A program made the translations under genes and the position numbers. The notes beneath the pieces are model-generated. The model searched no databases. It was not told the DNA's origin and saw nothing but the letters and a program-made list of their open reading frames with translations. This document shows positions 1 to 8,922 of a DNA stretch of 61,276 bases, piece after piece; position 1 is the first letter of the stretch; every line of letters begins with the position of its first letter. Source of the stretch: Nitrospinaceae bacterium UBA3496 (GTDB taxonomy: Bacteria; UBA8248); the NCBI GenBank assembly GCA_002377645.1, contig DFQF01000074.1:1-61276 (forward strand), given 5' to 3'.

Positions 1-922
1 CTTCTATTCCAGATTTAACTTTTAAATTAAATTCTCCTAAATAACGACCCTTTGGTTTTTTTGAACGTATGATCCATAATATTTTTCTACCAGTACCATC
101 AGTTGAACTACAAATTGCCTTAGAAATATCATTTTCCTGAAAAAGATTTGAAGGAAGAGATTCATCTTTAGATGTTTTATTTTTGACATTAATTCCTTTT
201 TTTTCTAAACGAAAAATACTCTTTCTCAAGAGTGACTTAAATTTTTTGTCCAAAGAATTCTCACTCATATTAACGAGAAAAATTGCTGCATCATTACTAC
301 TTAAAGAAACTACTAGATTTATTAGGTCTGGTGAAAATTGTTGAGTTTTTTCGAAAACATTTTCAAAAATACGAAATAATTTTTCTATAGATTTAGGTTC
401 TCCCTGATTCAATATTTGACGAAAGATGAGAGATTGCGAATGAATAGATAATTTCCCAATACTTTCTTCAAGATCATTAGTTTTCACTTTGTTTAAATCA
501 TTATGATTTAGAAAAAGATCAATATTTTTTGAAATCTCTTCCAAATTTTGGTCACTTAAAACATCTGGAATAATTGAATCGGAATCAATAGATAAGATGG
601 TTTCTTTTAGCAATTTTAACTGCTCCGGTGTCCACTTAAATGACATTGCAAGTTCAAGTAAACTCGGGATGAACTCAGTATTGTTTAATGTTTTAATTGC
701 AAGAAGGGTTGGAAGTACACCCTTGTCGCTCGTAAGATTCAGATGTTCTTGCATTCCTCTTATCCCAGCGTCCCCTAATTCTAAGATTTCATCAATTAAA
801 GGAGCGGGAGCCATAGCATCATCAGGCATAGGAGATGTAAAAGATTTTTCCAAAGCAAAAGCTATAGCCCTTGCCCTTTTAAGGTCCTCTCTTATCACTT
901 TATTTTTCTTGTTTTTTTCCAT
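1..922 (-). CDS. Unknown protein, 3' end cut by window edge
   Basis: An uninterrupted minus-strand frame runs from an ATG at 922 to the window edge (307 codons seen). The N-terminus is MEKNKKNKVIREDLKRA. The sequence is mostly helical and leucine-rich in the first 200 residues, and looks like an all-alpha repeat-type protein. Past residue 270 it changes to a segment with CSSTDGTGRKILWIIRSKKP, which may be the start of a second domain. I see no signal peptide, membrane segment or catalytic motif and do not recognise the family. It is divergent from comB. The reading frame is convincing because it stays open for over 900 bases in AT-rich DNA; the function is unknown. Confidence 0.75.
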   Translation of the reverse strand, partial: MEKNKKNKVIREDLKRARAIAFALEKSFTSPMPDDAMAPAPLIDEILELGDAGIRGMQEHLNLTSDKGVLPTLLAIKTLNNTEFIPSLLELAMSFKWTPEQLKLLKETILSIDSDSIIPDVLSDQNLEEISKNIDLFLNHNDLNKVKTNDLEESIGKLSIHSQSLIFRQILNQGEPKSIEKLFRIFENVFEKTQQFSPDLINLVVSLSSNDAAIFLVNMSENSLDKKFKSLLRKSIFRLEKKGINVKNKTSKDESLPSNLFQENDISKAICSSTDGTGRKILWIIRSKKPKGRYLGEFNLKVKSGIE

Positions 923-1069
923 TTACCTTTTTATAAATTAACCTCATTAATAAAAAAACAAAAAAAAATGCAAATTTATACGAATCCTCAAAAATGATAA
1001 CATCTCAAAGAGTTTCTTGTAAAAAATATATTTGTAACGATTGCTTTTAAAATTTAAGTAGAGGTTCTT

Positions 1070-1858
1070 TTGAATAAGCCTATTTTTTTTGATGTTGCTT
1101 TTAGCTATACCGATGTTCAGGAACATATACTAGAAATTAAAAACCGTTTAAAAATAGAATATCAAGATGTTAATTGTGCTGTAGTAGATGTTCTTCGAGC
1201 AACAACTACTATTATTTCTTCTTTACACAATAAATGCTCAGAAATTTATCCAGTAATATCTAAGAATGCTGCAAAGCTTAAAGCAAAAGAATTAATGGGG
1301 GAAAATATCAAGAAACAGATCCTGTTAGCCGGAGAAAAAGATGGAAAAGCTTTAGAAGGATTCGATTTAGGAAATTCACCGTCAAACTTCGATCGTGAGA
1401 TTGTAGAAAATAATATTCTGATTATATCTACCAGTAATGGAACAAAAGCAATAGATGCAGTAAAGCAACAGAAATACGTTATTCTTTTCTCTTTAGCTAA
1501 TTTAAGTGCGACCGCCTCATCGATTATCAAACCCATCATGAAAAATCATAATCTTTTGATTATTTGTTCGGGAAGAAATGGAAAATATTGCGAAGAAGAT
1601 TCAATAGCTTCTGGGCTCTTAATCAACAAAATAACTAGTCTTTGGAACGAAAAAGAATTCATCTGTTCTGATAGTGCAAAGGCATCTATACATATAGCGA
1701 ATTTCTACAAAAAAGACATTCATAAAGCATTCCTGAATTGTTCTTGGGGAAAACACCTGATTCAACTAGGTTTGAAAGAAGATTTAGAATTTTGTTCCAG
1801 GACAGACTGGTCAGATGTAGTCCCAAAATTAAAAGATGGAAAGATTATAGCGTCCTAA
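1070..1858 (+). CDS. comB: 2-phosphosulfolactate phosphatase-like (ComB family)
   Basis: The 262-residue protein has the ComB-family signature: VVDVLRATTTI near residue 40, AGEKDGKALEGFDLGNSP near 87, and STSNGTKAI near 120, followed by the C-terminal SGRNGKYCEED segment. ComB hydrolyses 2-phosphosulfolactate to sulfolactate in coenzyme M synthesis. Bacterial homologues are widespread without the rest of that pathway, and no other coenzyme M or sulfolactate gene lies in this window, so the substrate here is uncertain. The start is a TTG at 1070, placed 5 bases after a GAGG ribosome binding site; no ATG fits. The gene converges on tlyA and the two stop codons overlap. Confidence 0.85.
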   Translation: MNKPIFFDVAFSYTDVQEHILEIKNRLKIEYQDVNCAVVDVLRATTTIISSLHNKCSEIYPVISKNAAKLKAKELMGENIKKQILLAGEKDGKALEGFDLGNSPSNFDREIVENNILIISTSNGTKAIDAVKQQKYVILFSLANLSATASSIIKPIMKNHNLLIICSGRNGKYCEEDSIASGLLINKITSLWNEKEFICSDSAKASIHIANFYKKDIHKAFLNCSWGKHLIQLGLKEDLEFCSRTDWSDVVPKLKDGKIIAS

Positions 1859-2664
1859 TCTTCTTTACTTTTAAAAATATTTTCTATTATGTTTTTAAAA
1901 TCTTTTTTAGAATTTTCCATATTAAAGTGTATAAAAAATTCTCTATTCCCTTTAGTTCCAAGAATTGGACTATCAGTAACGTTACATGGAGAAAAACCCA
2001 AATCTTTTGATTCTTGCCAGATATTGAACAAAACCTCTTCATGTAATTTCTGATCACGAACAATTCCACCCTTACCGACTCTATTTTTTCCTACTTCAAA
2101 CTGTGGTTTCACTAAAGCAACAATTTCATTAGGAAAAGAAATTAGCTTTTGAATCACTGGAAGAATTTTCATGAGAGAAATGAATGAAACATCAATTACA
2201 GCAAATTCAAAATTTAGATCACAATCAGATGAACTCAATATCTGTCTATTTAAATATCGGGCATTAACTCCTTCTATTATCGTTACCCTACTATCGTTTC
2301 TCAAACTCCAGTCGAGCAAACCTTTCCCCACATCAACGCAAACAACATGCGCAGCTTGCCTTTTGAGTAAAACATCCGTAAAACCACCGGTTGACGAACC
2401 AACATCCAAACAAGACTTGGAAATAGGATCTATTCTAAAGTAATCTAAGGCATGAAAAAGTTTTTCTCCACCTCTGCTTACAAATTCTCTTTTACTCTCA
2501 GTGATGGAAATGGACGAATTTACATCATAGGAATGGCCAACTTTATCTGCTACAAAACCGTCAACTTTAATTCTACCAGAAAGAACAAGTCTCTTTGCAT
2601 GCTCACGACTTTTCACAAAGCCTTTTTCAACGAGAAGTTTATCAATTCTTTCTTTTTTTTTCAC
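1855..2664 (-). CDS. tlyA: TlyA-type rRNA 2'-O-methyltransferase
   Basis: This 269-residue protein has an N-terminal S4 RNA-binding domain (about residues 5-60, LLVEKGFVKSREHAKRLV), then an FtsJ-like methyltransferase fold. The SAM-binding loop DVGSSTGGFTD is at about 87-97, and VALVKPQFEVGK follows later. The SRGGEKL segment between the domains carries a family-typical lysine. TlyA methylates 2'-OH groups of cytidines in 16S and/or 23S rRNA; some members also act as haemolysins, which cannot be judged here. The start ATG overlaps the dxs stop (ATGA), so it is translationally coupled as the last gene of the folD-xseA-xseB-ispA-dxs-tlyA run. Confidence 0.93.
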   Translation of the reverse strand: MKKKERIDKLLVEKGFVKSREHAKRLVLSGRIKVDGFVADKVGHSYDVNSSISITESKREFVSRGGEKLFHALDYFRIDPISKSCLDVGSSTGGFTDVLLKRQAAHVVCVDVGKGLLDWSLRNDSRVTIIEGVNARYLNRQILSSSDCDLNFEFAVIDVSFISLMKILPVIQKLISFPNEIVALVKPQFEVGKNRVGKGGIVRDQKLHEEVLFNIWQESKDLGFSPCNVTDSPILGTKGNREFFIHFNMENSKKDFKNIIENIFKSKED

Positions 2665-4571
2665 GAAATAACGCTACGCATGTGATCATCAATATCTATT
2701 AGATCGCGTGCAGCTTGAGTTATATCACCCGATGTTAGGCCACAATCTTCTCTTTGCAAAGCTGGGCTCCCATGAGATATAAAACGATCGGGAATACCAA
2801 GGACAGAAACTGGAATATTACTCATCTTATTTTCTGAAAGAATTTCTAAAACACCCGAACCCATACCACCAATTTTTGTCCCTTCTTCTATTGTTACGAT
2901 TCTCTTACACAAATTAGCCTGTTCAAGTATTTTTTTCTTGTCCATAGGTTTCACAAATCTAAGATTCAGGACTGAAGCTTGAATTCCTATCTCTTCTAAT
3001 TGTGAGGAAGCCTCGAGTGCAAGTGGAACCATTGGACCTAGAGCAATCAATAGCACATCTCTTCCTTCCCTTAACAACTCTGATTCACCAATTGGAATAC
3101 TTTTAACCTTATCTTGTAATTCAACACCTAAACCAGAACCTCTACAGAAACGAAGCGCTGCGGGACCGGGGTATTCTATTGATGTAAGAAGCATACTTTG
3201 CAATTCGCTCTCATCCTTTGGAGACATCACGATTGCATTTGGCAAACATCTCAAATAGGCTATGTCAAAAGCACCATGATGCGTAGGACCATCTTCTCCG
3301 ACTAAACCTGCACGATCTATTGCAAAAGTCACAGAAACATTCGTAAGACAAATATCATGAACTATCTGATCATAGGCTCTTTGTAAAAAAGTACTATAAA
3401 TTGCAACAACTGGCTTCATATTCTCTAAAGATAGTCCAGCCGCAAATGTTACACCATGCTGTTCACACATTCCGACATCAAAACATCTATCAGGAAAAAG
3501 ACTCTGATATTCTACTAAAGCTGTTCCTTCCAACATAGCTGCAGTTATTGCCACTATCTTTGGATCCTTCTTACTCAATTTAATCATTGTATCCGCAAAA
3601 ACTTTAGAATAACTTGGAGGGCCTGGTTTCTTTTTCAGAAATTTTCCAGTTTCAGGATCAAATTTGGTAACACCATGGTAAGTAATTGGTTCAGCTTCAC
3701 TATATGGATAACCATGCCCTTTTTTTGTAACTACATGTACTAAATTAGGACCCTTTAATTTACGAACATTCCGTAAAGCTGGAATTAGCAAATCTAATCT
3801 ATGACCATCAATTGGACCTATATAACGAAAACCTAATTCTTCAAATAGAATGCCAGGAACAAATAAATTCTTCATGGAATCTTCAAATCTCGTCATGAAA
3901 TTAACAGCAGATTCACCAAAAACAGGAAGATGAGAAACAATTTTTTGTATTTCATTTCTAAACTTCCTTGCGCGATTAGCCCATTCTCCAGTCATAATCC
4001 TTGCAAGATAAGAACACATAGCACCAACATTTTTTGAAATACCCATTTTATTATCATTTAAGATTACAGTTAGATCTCTCTTAGAATCTCCAGCATTATT
4101 TAACGCTTCCATTGACATACCAGATGTAAGACTTCCATCTCCAATAATTGCAACAACACTAAAATTTTCTTTACTTAGATCTCTTGCAGTTGCCATTCCA
4201 GACGCCGCAGATATCGAAGTACCTCCATGTGCGACATTCATATGATCATATGGACTTTCTAGTCTATCTGGGAAACCAGCAATTCCTCCCCACTGTCTAA
4301 GAGTTTCAAATTCCGTTTTTCTTCCGGTCAATACTTTATGTGCATAAGCCTGGTGACCAACATCCCAAATAAGTTTATCGATAGGTGTCTGAAAAACATA
4401 ATGCAAAGCAACTACTAATTCAGTTGCACCTAAAGATGCCCCCAAGTGTCCACCGGTTTTAGAAGTAACGCCAACAATAAATTCTCTTAACTCTTCTACT
4501 ACAGTCTGCAGTTCATCTTCAGATAGTTTTCTGAGATCTTCCGGAGAATCTATTTGTGCTAGTTTTTTCAC
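2661..4571 (-). CDS. dxs: 1-deoxy-D-xylulose-5-phosphate synthase
   Basis: This 636-residue protein is full length for the family. It catalyses the TPP-dependent condensation of pyruvate with glyceraldehyde 3-phosphate, the first step of the DXP isoprenoid pathway. The TPP motif GDGSLTSGMSMEALNNAG is near residues 143-160, followed by NDNKMGIS. The second domain carries DVGMCEQHGVTFAAG with the catalytic glutamate, and the C-terminal domain is complete. The start is a GTG at 4571 with an AGGA upstream. It follows ispA (75-base gap) and overlaps tlyA by four bases. Together with ispA it links precursor supply and prenyl-chain synthesis in one operon. Confidence 0.97.
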   Translation of the reverse strand: MKKLAQIDSPEDLRKLSEDELQTVVEELREFIVGVTSKTGGHLGASLGATELVVALHYVFQTPIDKLIWDVGHQAYAHKVLTGRKTEFETLRQWGGIAGFPDRLESPYDHMNVAHGGTSISAASGMATARDLSKENFSVVAIIGDGSLTSGMSMEALNNAGDSKRDLTVILNDNKMGISKNVGAMCSYLARIMTGEWANRARKFRNEIQKIVSHLPVFGESAVNFMTRFEDSMKNLFVPGILFEELGFRYIGPIDGHRLDLLIPALRNVRKLKGPNLVHVVTKKGHGYPYSEAEPITYHGVTKFDPETGKFLKKKPGPPSYSKVFADTMIKLSKKDPKIVAITAAMLEGTALVEYQSLFPDRCFDVGMCEQHGVTFAAGLSLENMKPVVAIYSTFLQRAYDQIVHDICLTNVSVTFAIDRAGLVGEDGPTHHGAFDIAYLRCLPNAIVMSPKDESELQSMLLTSIEYPGPAALRFCRGSGLGVELQDKVKSIPIGESELLREGRDVLLIALGPMVPLALEASSQLEEIGIQASVLNLRFVKPMDKKKILEQANLCKRIVTIEEGTKIGGMGSGVLEILSENKMSNIPVSVLGIPDRFISHGSPALQREDCGLTSGDITQAARDLIDIDDHMRSVIS

Positions 4572-4646
4572 GATAAAATAATCCTAAAAAAGATACTTGT
4601 ACATTTAAAAACTAATATTGCAAATTTCAAAAATCACAATTCAGAA

Positions 4647-5549
4647 CTAGAGACTACGGAAAACTATAAATTTTGCAAGAGCCTCTAAAGTTTCAGCATC
4701 TTTTCCAAAAACTTTCAAAAAACCTAAAGATTTCTCTAATGTAGAATTTGCTATTTCCTTTGATTTTTCAATACCATACATTGATAAATAAGTAATTTTT
4801 CCAGAAGCAAGATCGGAACCAACTGGCTTTCCTAACAAATTCTCATCTCCTTCAAAATCAAGTATATCGTCAACAATTTGAAATGCTAATCCAATATACC
4901 TACCAAAATTACTCAACGCATTTTGTTCTTCTTCATTAGCACCACCTAATATTCCTCCTATACAAACAGAAACTCGAATCATTTCAGAAGTCTTGAGCAA
5001 ATGAATCTGTTCTAAATACTTCGAATCTACTTCAATCGAATCGGCTTTTATATCTAAATATTGACCACCTACCATTCCTGAAGGACCTGCAGCAGAAGAT
5101 AAAAGTGAGATAGAATCTATCAATTTGTCTGACCCAAATTTTTTCTTCATTGTATTGGAAGATATCAATTCAAACGCTTTTGTTAAAAGACCGTCTCCAG
5201 AAAGTATAGCCGAAGCCTCTCCAAAAGCTTTATGACTAGTAGGCTTTCCTCTCCTCAAATCATCATCATCCATTGCGGGCAAATCATCATGGATCAAAGA
5301 ATAAGAATGAATACATTCTATTGCGCAAGCAGGTATTAATACATCATTAGGATCCCCTTTTACAGACTCGCATCCAGCTATACACAAAATCGGTCTGATC
5401 CTTTTTCCTCCATTTAACAAGCTATACGACATGACTTTATATAATTCAAACGGTTCAGATTGTTCATTAGTAAATAAGATTCTTAATTGTTCATTCACTA
5501 ATTCATTCCATTTTTCCATATAACCTAAGACATCAAATGAAGAAGACAA
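4647..5549 (-). CDS. ispA: Farnesyl/geranylgeranyl diphosphate synthase
   Basis: A short-chain trans-prenyl diphosphate synthase of about 300 residues. It has the first aspartate-rich motif DDLPAMDDDDLRRG, the substrate-binding GGKRIRP, and the second motif DDILDFEGDE. It should extend DMAPP with IPP to C15 or C20 chains; product length cannot be told reliably. A more upstream ATG (5573) lies inside xseB. I prefer the TTG at 5549, which sits right after the xseB stop and 8 bases behind GAGG; ATG 5519 is another option. The C-terminus ends FIVFRSL, slightly different from the usual ...NRDK ending. Confidence 0.92.
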   Translation of the reverse strand: MSSSFDVLGYMEKWNELVNEQLRILFTNEQSEPFELYKVMSYSLLNGGKRIRPILCIAGCESVKGDPNDVLIPACAIECIHSYSLIHDDLPAMDDDDLRRGKPTSHKAFGEASAILSGDGLLTKAFELISSNTMKKKFGSDKLIDSISLLSSAAGPSGMVGGQYLDIKADSIEVDSKYLEQIHLLKTSEMIRVSVCIGGILGGANEEEQNALSNFGRYIGLAFQIVDDILDFEGDENLLGKPVGSDLASGKITYLSMYGIEKSKEIANSTLEKSLGFLKVFGKDAETLEALAKFIVFRSL

Positions 5550-5550
5550 A

Positions 5551-5820
5551 TTACTTTTCCTCACTTTCTTCATCTAAAGGCTTCATAGAAAATGTGCCAT
5601 CTTCAGTTATAGTTAGTTCTTCAATTTTTTTCTGAGCAGAATGTAATTGATCCTGCGTAAACTTAAACAATTTGACCCCTTCCTCATATAAAGCAATTGC
5701 ATCTTCCAAAGTTAAGTCTCCGTCTTCTAAAGTTCCCACAATTTCCTCTAGTCTAGAAGATGCATCCTCAAAACTCTTTGGCGAATCAAAAGATGGTTTT
5801 TTCTTTTTCGAAGAACTCAT
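5551..5820 (-). CDS. xseB: Exodeoxyribonuclease VII small subunit
   Basis: An 89-residue acidic protein with the XseB core SFEDASSRLEEIVGTLEDGD followed by LTLEDAIALYEEGVKLFK, which forms the small helical subunit. It pairs with XseA in exonuclease VII, which degrades single-stranded DNA to oligonucleotides. The ATG at 5820 overlaps the xseA stop (ATGA), indicating coupled translation of the two subunits. Polylysine near the N-terminus (SSSKKKKPSF) is an addition to the usual core. Its stop is one base before the proposed ispA start. Confidence 0.94.
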   Translation of the reverse strand: MSSSKKKKPSFDSPKSFEDASSRLEEIVGTLEDGDLTLEDAIALYEEGVKLFKFTQDQLHSAQKKIEELTITEDGTFSMKPLDEESEEK

Positions 5821-7211
5821 TGTGTTTCTCCTTTTTGATTTGTTTTTTCAACCCTACAATCTAATTCTCCATCCGACAATTTAATTTGAAGCAATTCTTG
5901 ATTCTCTACTTGTCGAATACTACGAATGAGCGAATTGTCTTTTGCCCGATAGGTCAAACTATATCCGCGTGCCAAAATTGATATTGGGGAAACAGATTCA
6001 AGTCTAAGAATTAAATTTTCCACTTCTAAGTTCTTTACAAAGAATATTTTTTCAATACTAATTTTAATTTTCTCAAAATATTCCTCAATTGTTTTTACTT
6101 TACTTGAATGAAGACTCAAAGGAGAAACAACTCTAAGTCTAGGCAAAATCGAAAAAGCACGATTCGTAAAACCTGATAGGACATACTTAGTTTCTTTTGA
6201 AAGACTTTCAAAGAGCATATCAACTTTTTGCTGCAGTTCCTGAATAAACAAAGCGGGTTCTTCTAATATTTTTATTCTCTCATAAAATGCAACTTCATCT
6301 TTTCTGTTCTTTAGGAACATTTTAACGTATCGTTCCATCTCAGAAGGAAATCTCATAAAACGTTCTAAAAAAACATCCCAGTTGCTACATACTTTCTCAG
6401 CGGCTGCCGTAGGTGTTGAAGAAAAATCATCTGATACTAAATCAGAAAGCGAACTATCCACTTCATGACCAATGGCCGTTAAAATTGGAATACTGCAGTT
6501 GGCAATGGCGCGAATAACTATCTCATCATTAAATGCACTGAGATCTTCATTACTACCTCCACCTCTAGAAAGGATTATTAAGTCAGCAGGAGAATTTATT
6601 CTATTATTTTCTTCAGCAACCTGAATGGCTCTTTCGATAGATCTTGGAGCATATTCTCCTTGCACAAGTGTATGGATGATTGTTAGTTCCACAAAAGGAA
6701 TACGCATTGACAAAATTGGAAGCATGTCACGTAAGGCTGCTCCTTCACGACTGGTAACCAAAATAATTCTTCCTGGTCTTATTGGAAGGACTTTTTTCCT
6801 TTCCTTGGAAAAAAGTCCTTCCAATTCTAATTTCTCTCTTAGTTGTCTAAACTTTACATCTAAAATTCCTTCTCCTAATGGTTCCAAAGAGAAAACAGAC
6901 AATTGGAACCTACCCTCCCGCTCAAAAAGAGTCACGCTACACTTAACCAAAACTCTCATCCCGACTTCAGGAATAAAATCAAGTGATTTTCTTCTACCTG
7001 CAAACATAACAGCATTTATTTTTGAATTAGAATCCTTTAAAACAAGATATGCATGATTCGATGGATATACCTTCCAACTTGAAATCTCACCTTCAACCAA
7101 AATATTGCTGAATTCTTGCTCAAGATGACCACGAACTTTCGAATTAAGTTGAGAAACCGTATAGATTTGATCTGACATTGTTTTCGTGGAACCCAATAAA
7201 TCAATGTTCAA
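5817..7211 (-). CDS. xseA: Exodeoxyribonuclease VII large subunit
   Basis: A 464-residue protein with the XseA layout: an N-terminal OB-fold (VSQLNSKVRGHLEQEFSNIL, VEGEISSW), a central catalytic domain with VTSREGAALRDML and SRGGGSNEDLSAFND, then AIGHEVDSSLSDLVSD and TPTAAAE, and a C-terminal coiled-coil region. The TTG at 7211 has an AAGGA about 6 bases upstream and lies 12 bases after the folD stop. The internal ATG at 7178 (MSDQIYTVSQL) matches the usual family N-terminus but has no ribosome binding site. It overlaps xseB by four bases. Confidence 0.95.
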   Translation of the reverse strand: MNIDLLGSTKTMSDQIYTVSQLNSKVRGHLEQEFSNILVEGEISSWKVYPSNHAYLVLKDSNSKINAVMFAGRRKSLDFIPEVGMRVLVKCSVTLFEREGRFQLSVFSLEPLGEGILDVKFRQLREKLELEGLFSKERKKVLPIRPGRIILVTSREGAALRDMLPILSMRIPFVELTIIHTLVQGEYAPRSIERAIQVAEENNRINSPADLIILSRGGGSNEDLSAFNDEIVIRAIANCSIPILTAIGHEVDSSLSDLVSDDFSSTPTAAAEKVCSNWDVFLERFMRFPSEMERYVKMFLKNRKDEVAFYERIKILEEPALFIQELQQKVDMLFESLSKETKYVLSGFTNRAFSILPRLRVVSPLSLHSSKVKTIEEYFEKIKISIEKIFFVKNLEVENLILRLESVSPISILARGYSLTYRAKDNSLIRSIRQVENQELLQIKLSDGELDCRVEKTNQKGETQ

Positions 7212-7223
7212 AAAATTCTTCCT

Positions 7224-8093
7224 TTAAGTCACTGAAATATGATTTTCAAATGCATTCACTGTATTAACCATTAACATAGATATAGTCATGGGACCAACAC
7301 CTCCGGGTACTGGAGTTATAGCCGAAACTTTTCCCATCAGTGATGCAAAATCACAATCTCCTACCAATTTATCATCTAGTCTGTTTGTCCCAACGTCAAC
7401 AACTATAGCTCCTTCCTTCACCATCTCTGCACTCACAAAATTTGCTCTACCAACTGCAGCGATTAATATATCTGCACTTTTCGTTACCTCACCAATTTTT
7501 TCTGTCCTAGAATGACAAATAGTTACGGTCGCATTCTCATGTAACATAAGAATGGATAATGGAAGACCGACGATTTTACTCCTTCCAATTATAACAACAT
7601 TTTTTCCTTCCATTTGAAAACCATAGAATTTCAATATTTCAAGTACCCCAGCGGGAGTACAAGATTTAGGCCCTGGTTGCTTTAAAGATAATTTCCCGAA
7701 ATTTTCACTATGAAAAACATCAACATCTTTTAATGGATCAACTTTCTTAAGGATTTCTGTTTCATCAAAAGTTGAAGGAAGAGGGAGTTGAACAAGTATA
7801 CCGTCAATTTTTGAATCCTGATTTAGTTTTTCTATTAAATCAGATAGTTCTTGAAAAGAAACATCAGAAGACAATCTATAGTCGTACGTTTCTATCCCAA
7901 TTTTATCAGCCATTTTACCTTTTAGACGTACGTATACCTGAGATGCAGGGTCTTCCCCAACTAATATAACCGCTAAACCAGGAGATCTACCAGAAGATTT
8001 TTTTAATCTTTCAATTCTTGAAACGAGAACTTTTATTATTTTGTCTGATACCGGTTTGCCTTTCATTATTAACGTGTCTATCTTTTTATTCAT
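7224..8093 (-). CDS. folD: Methylenetetrahydrofolate dehydrogenase/cyclohydrolase
   Basis: A bifunctional FolD of about 289 residues that interconverts 5,10-methylene-, methenyl- and 10-formyl-tetrahydrofolate. The catalytic lysine lies in YVRLKGKMADKIGI. Other landmarks are GILVQLPLP, KDVDVFH (KDVDGFH in most members), the NADP-binding GRSKIVGLPL, and PVPGGVGPMT. ATG 8093 lies 11 bases after an AGAGG; a GTG at 8105 is possible but would sit directly on that site. First gene of the minus-strand run down to tlyA; divergent from cysE. Confidence 0.95.
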   Translation of the reverse strand: MNKKIDTLIMKGKPVSDKIIKVLVSRIERLKKSSGRSPGLAVILVGEDPASQVYVRLKGKMADKIGIETYDYRLSSDVSFQELSDLIEKLNQDSKIDGILVQLPLPSTFDETEILKKVDPLKDVDVFHSENFGKLSLKQPGPKSCTPAGVLEILKFYGFQMEGKNVVIIGRSKIVGLPLSILMLHENATVTICHSRTEKIGEVTKSADILIAAVGRANFVSAEMVKEGAIVVDVGTNRLDDKLVGDCDFASLMGKVSAITPVPGGVGPMTISMLMVNTVNAFENHISVT

Positions 8094-8122
8094 TTTTGTT
8101 GGCACCTCTAAATAATTTTAGC

Positions 8123-8152
8123 TTCTTATATTCTGTGTAATTTTGTTATACT
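8123..8152 (+). promoter_or_regulatory. Possible sigma-70-type promoter for cysE
   Basis: TTCTTA (8123-8128) and TATACT (8147-8152) are separated by 18 bases in the 160-base gap between the divergent folD and cysE. The -10 is one mismatch from TATAAT, and the -35 matches at four of six positions. Transcription from here would give a leader of roughly 95 bases. This is a pattern match in AT-rich DNA, where chance matches are common. Confidence 0.35.
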
Positions 8153-8197
8153 ACATTTGGTGGAGAAAAAAACAAATTGCTTTAACAATTCAAACCC

Positions 8198-8237
8198 CTT
8201 ACAAAAAAGTAAGAGAAGAAAACTAGCTACGTAGTTT
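8198..8237 (+). promoter_or_regulatory. Two short hairpins in the cysE leader
   Basis: Two adjacent inverted repeats precede the cysE start. CTTAC (8198-8202) pairs with GTAAG (8209-8213) across an A6 loop, and AAACTA (8220-8225) pairs with TAGTTT (8232-8237) across GCTACG. They end 16 bases before the start codon, so they could influence ribosome access. Neither has the features of a known riboswitch or T-box, and the stems are short. Confidence 0.3.
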
Positions 8238-8253
8238 CTAAATTAAGGGAAAA

Positions 8254-8922
8254 ATGAAAAATTTTATATATGCAATTCAAACCGATTTAGACGCCGCATT
8301 TGCAAGAGATCCTGCTGTTAATAGTAAGATAGAAATTATTCTCTGTTATCCTGGATTTCACGCAATATTTATTCATCGTATTTCGCACTTCATTTTCAAA
8401 AAAGGATTAAAGTTAATTCCGCGATTTTTAAGTCATATAGGTAGACTACTTACAGGAATTGAAATTCATCCGGGAGCACAGATAGACATAGGGTTTTTTA
8501 TAGACCATGGGATGGGAGTTGTAATTGGAGAAACCTCTGTTATCGGAAAGAACTGCACAATTTATCATGGCGTAACTCTTGGGGGCGTAAGCCTAAAAAA
8601 AGAGAAAAGGCACCCTACTCTCGAAGATAATGTTTTAGTTGGAGTAGGGGCACGTATACTTGGACCACATATAATAGGCAAAAACAGTAGAATAGGGGCA
8701 GGGTCAGTAGTTATTTCTGATGTCCCTCCGGATTGCACAGTTATAGGAGTTCCTGCACGGATTGTTTCAGGATTAAGAAAGGAACCCAATCAAAAACAAC
8801 AAGAAACTTCTTTTGAACACGACGAACTTCCAGATCCTATACAAAATTCTATTCAAAATTTAGAAAAAAGAATACAAGACCTTGAAAAAAGAACGAAAGA
8901 TGAGGAGGCTCCTGGTTTATGA
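8254..8922 (+). CDS. cysE: Serine O-acetyltransferase
   Basis: A 222-residue CysE with the left-handed beta-helix (hexapeptide repeat) typical of the family: HPGAQIDIGFFIDHGMGVVI, GETSVIGKNCTIYHGVTLGG, then GAGSVVISDVPPD. It makes O-acetylserine from serine and acetyl-CoA, the precursor for cysteine. It is the short form, lacking most of the N-terminal alpha domain of the E. coli enzyme. A charged coiled-coil tail (IQNLEKRIQDLEKRTKDEE) is appended. It overlaps the following cysteine desulfurase by four bases (ATGA), tying cysteine synthesis to sulfur mobilisation. The start has AAGGG about 5 bases upstream. Confidence 0.94.
   Translation: MKNFIYAIQTDLDAAFARDPAVNSKIEIILCYPGFHAIFIHRISHFIFKKGLKLIPRFLSHIGRLLTGIEIHPGAQIDIGFFIDHGMGVVIGETSVIGKNCTIYHGVTLGGVSLKKEKRHPTLEDNVLVGVGARILGPHIIGKNSRIGAGSVVISDVPPDCTVIGVPARIVSGLRKEPNQKQQETSFEHDELPDPIQNSIQNLEKRIQDLEKRTKDEEAPGL

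Noticed and set aside
597..941. Plus-strand open frame at the window start
   Set aside because: It is antisense to a longer minus-strand frame that stays open for over 900 bases with normal composition, so the minus-strand gene is preferred.
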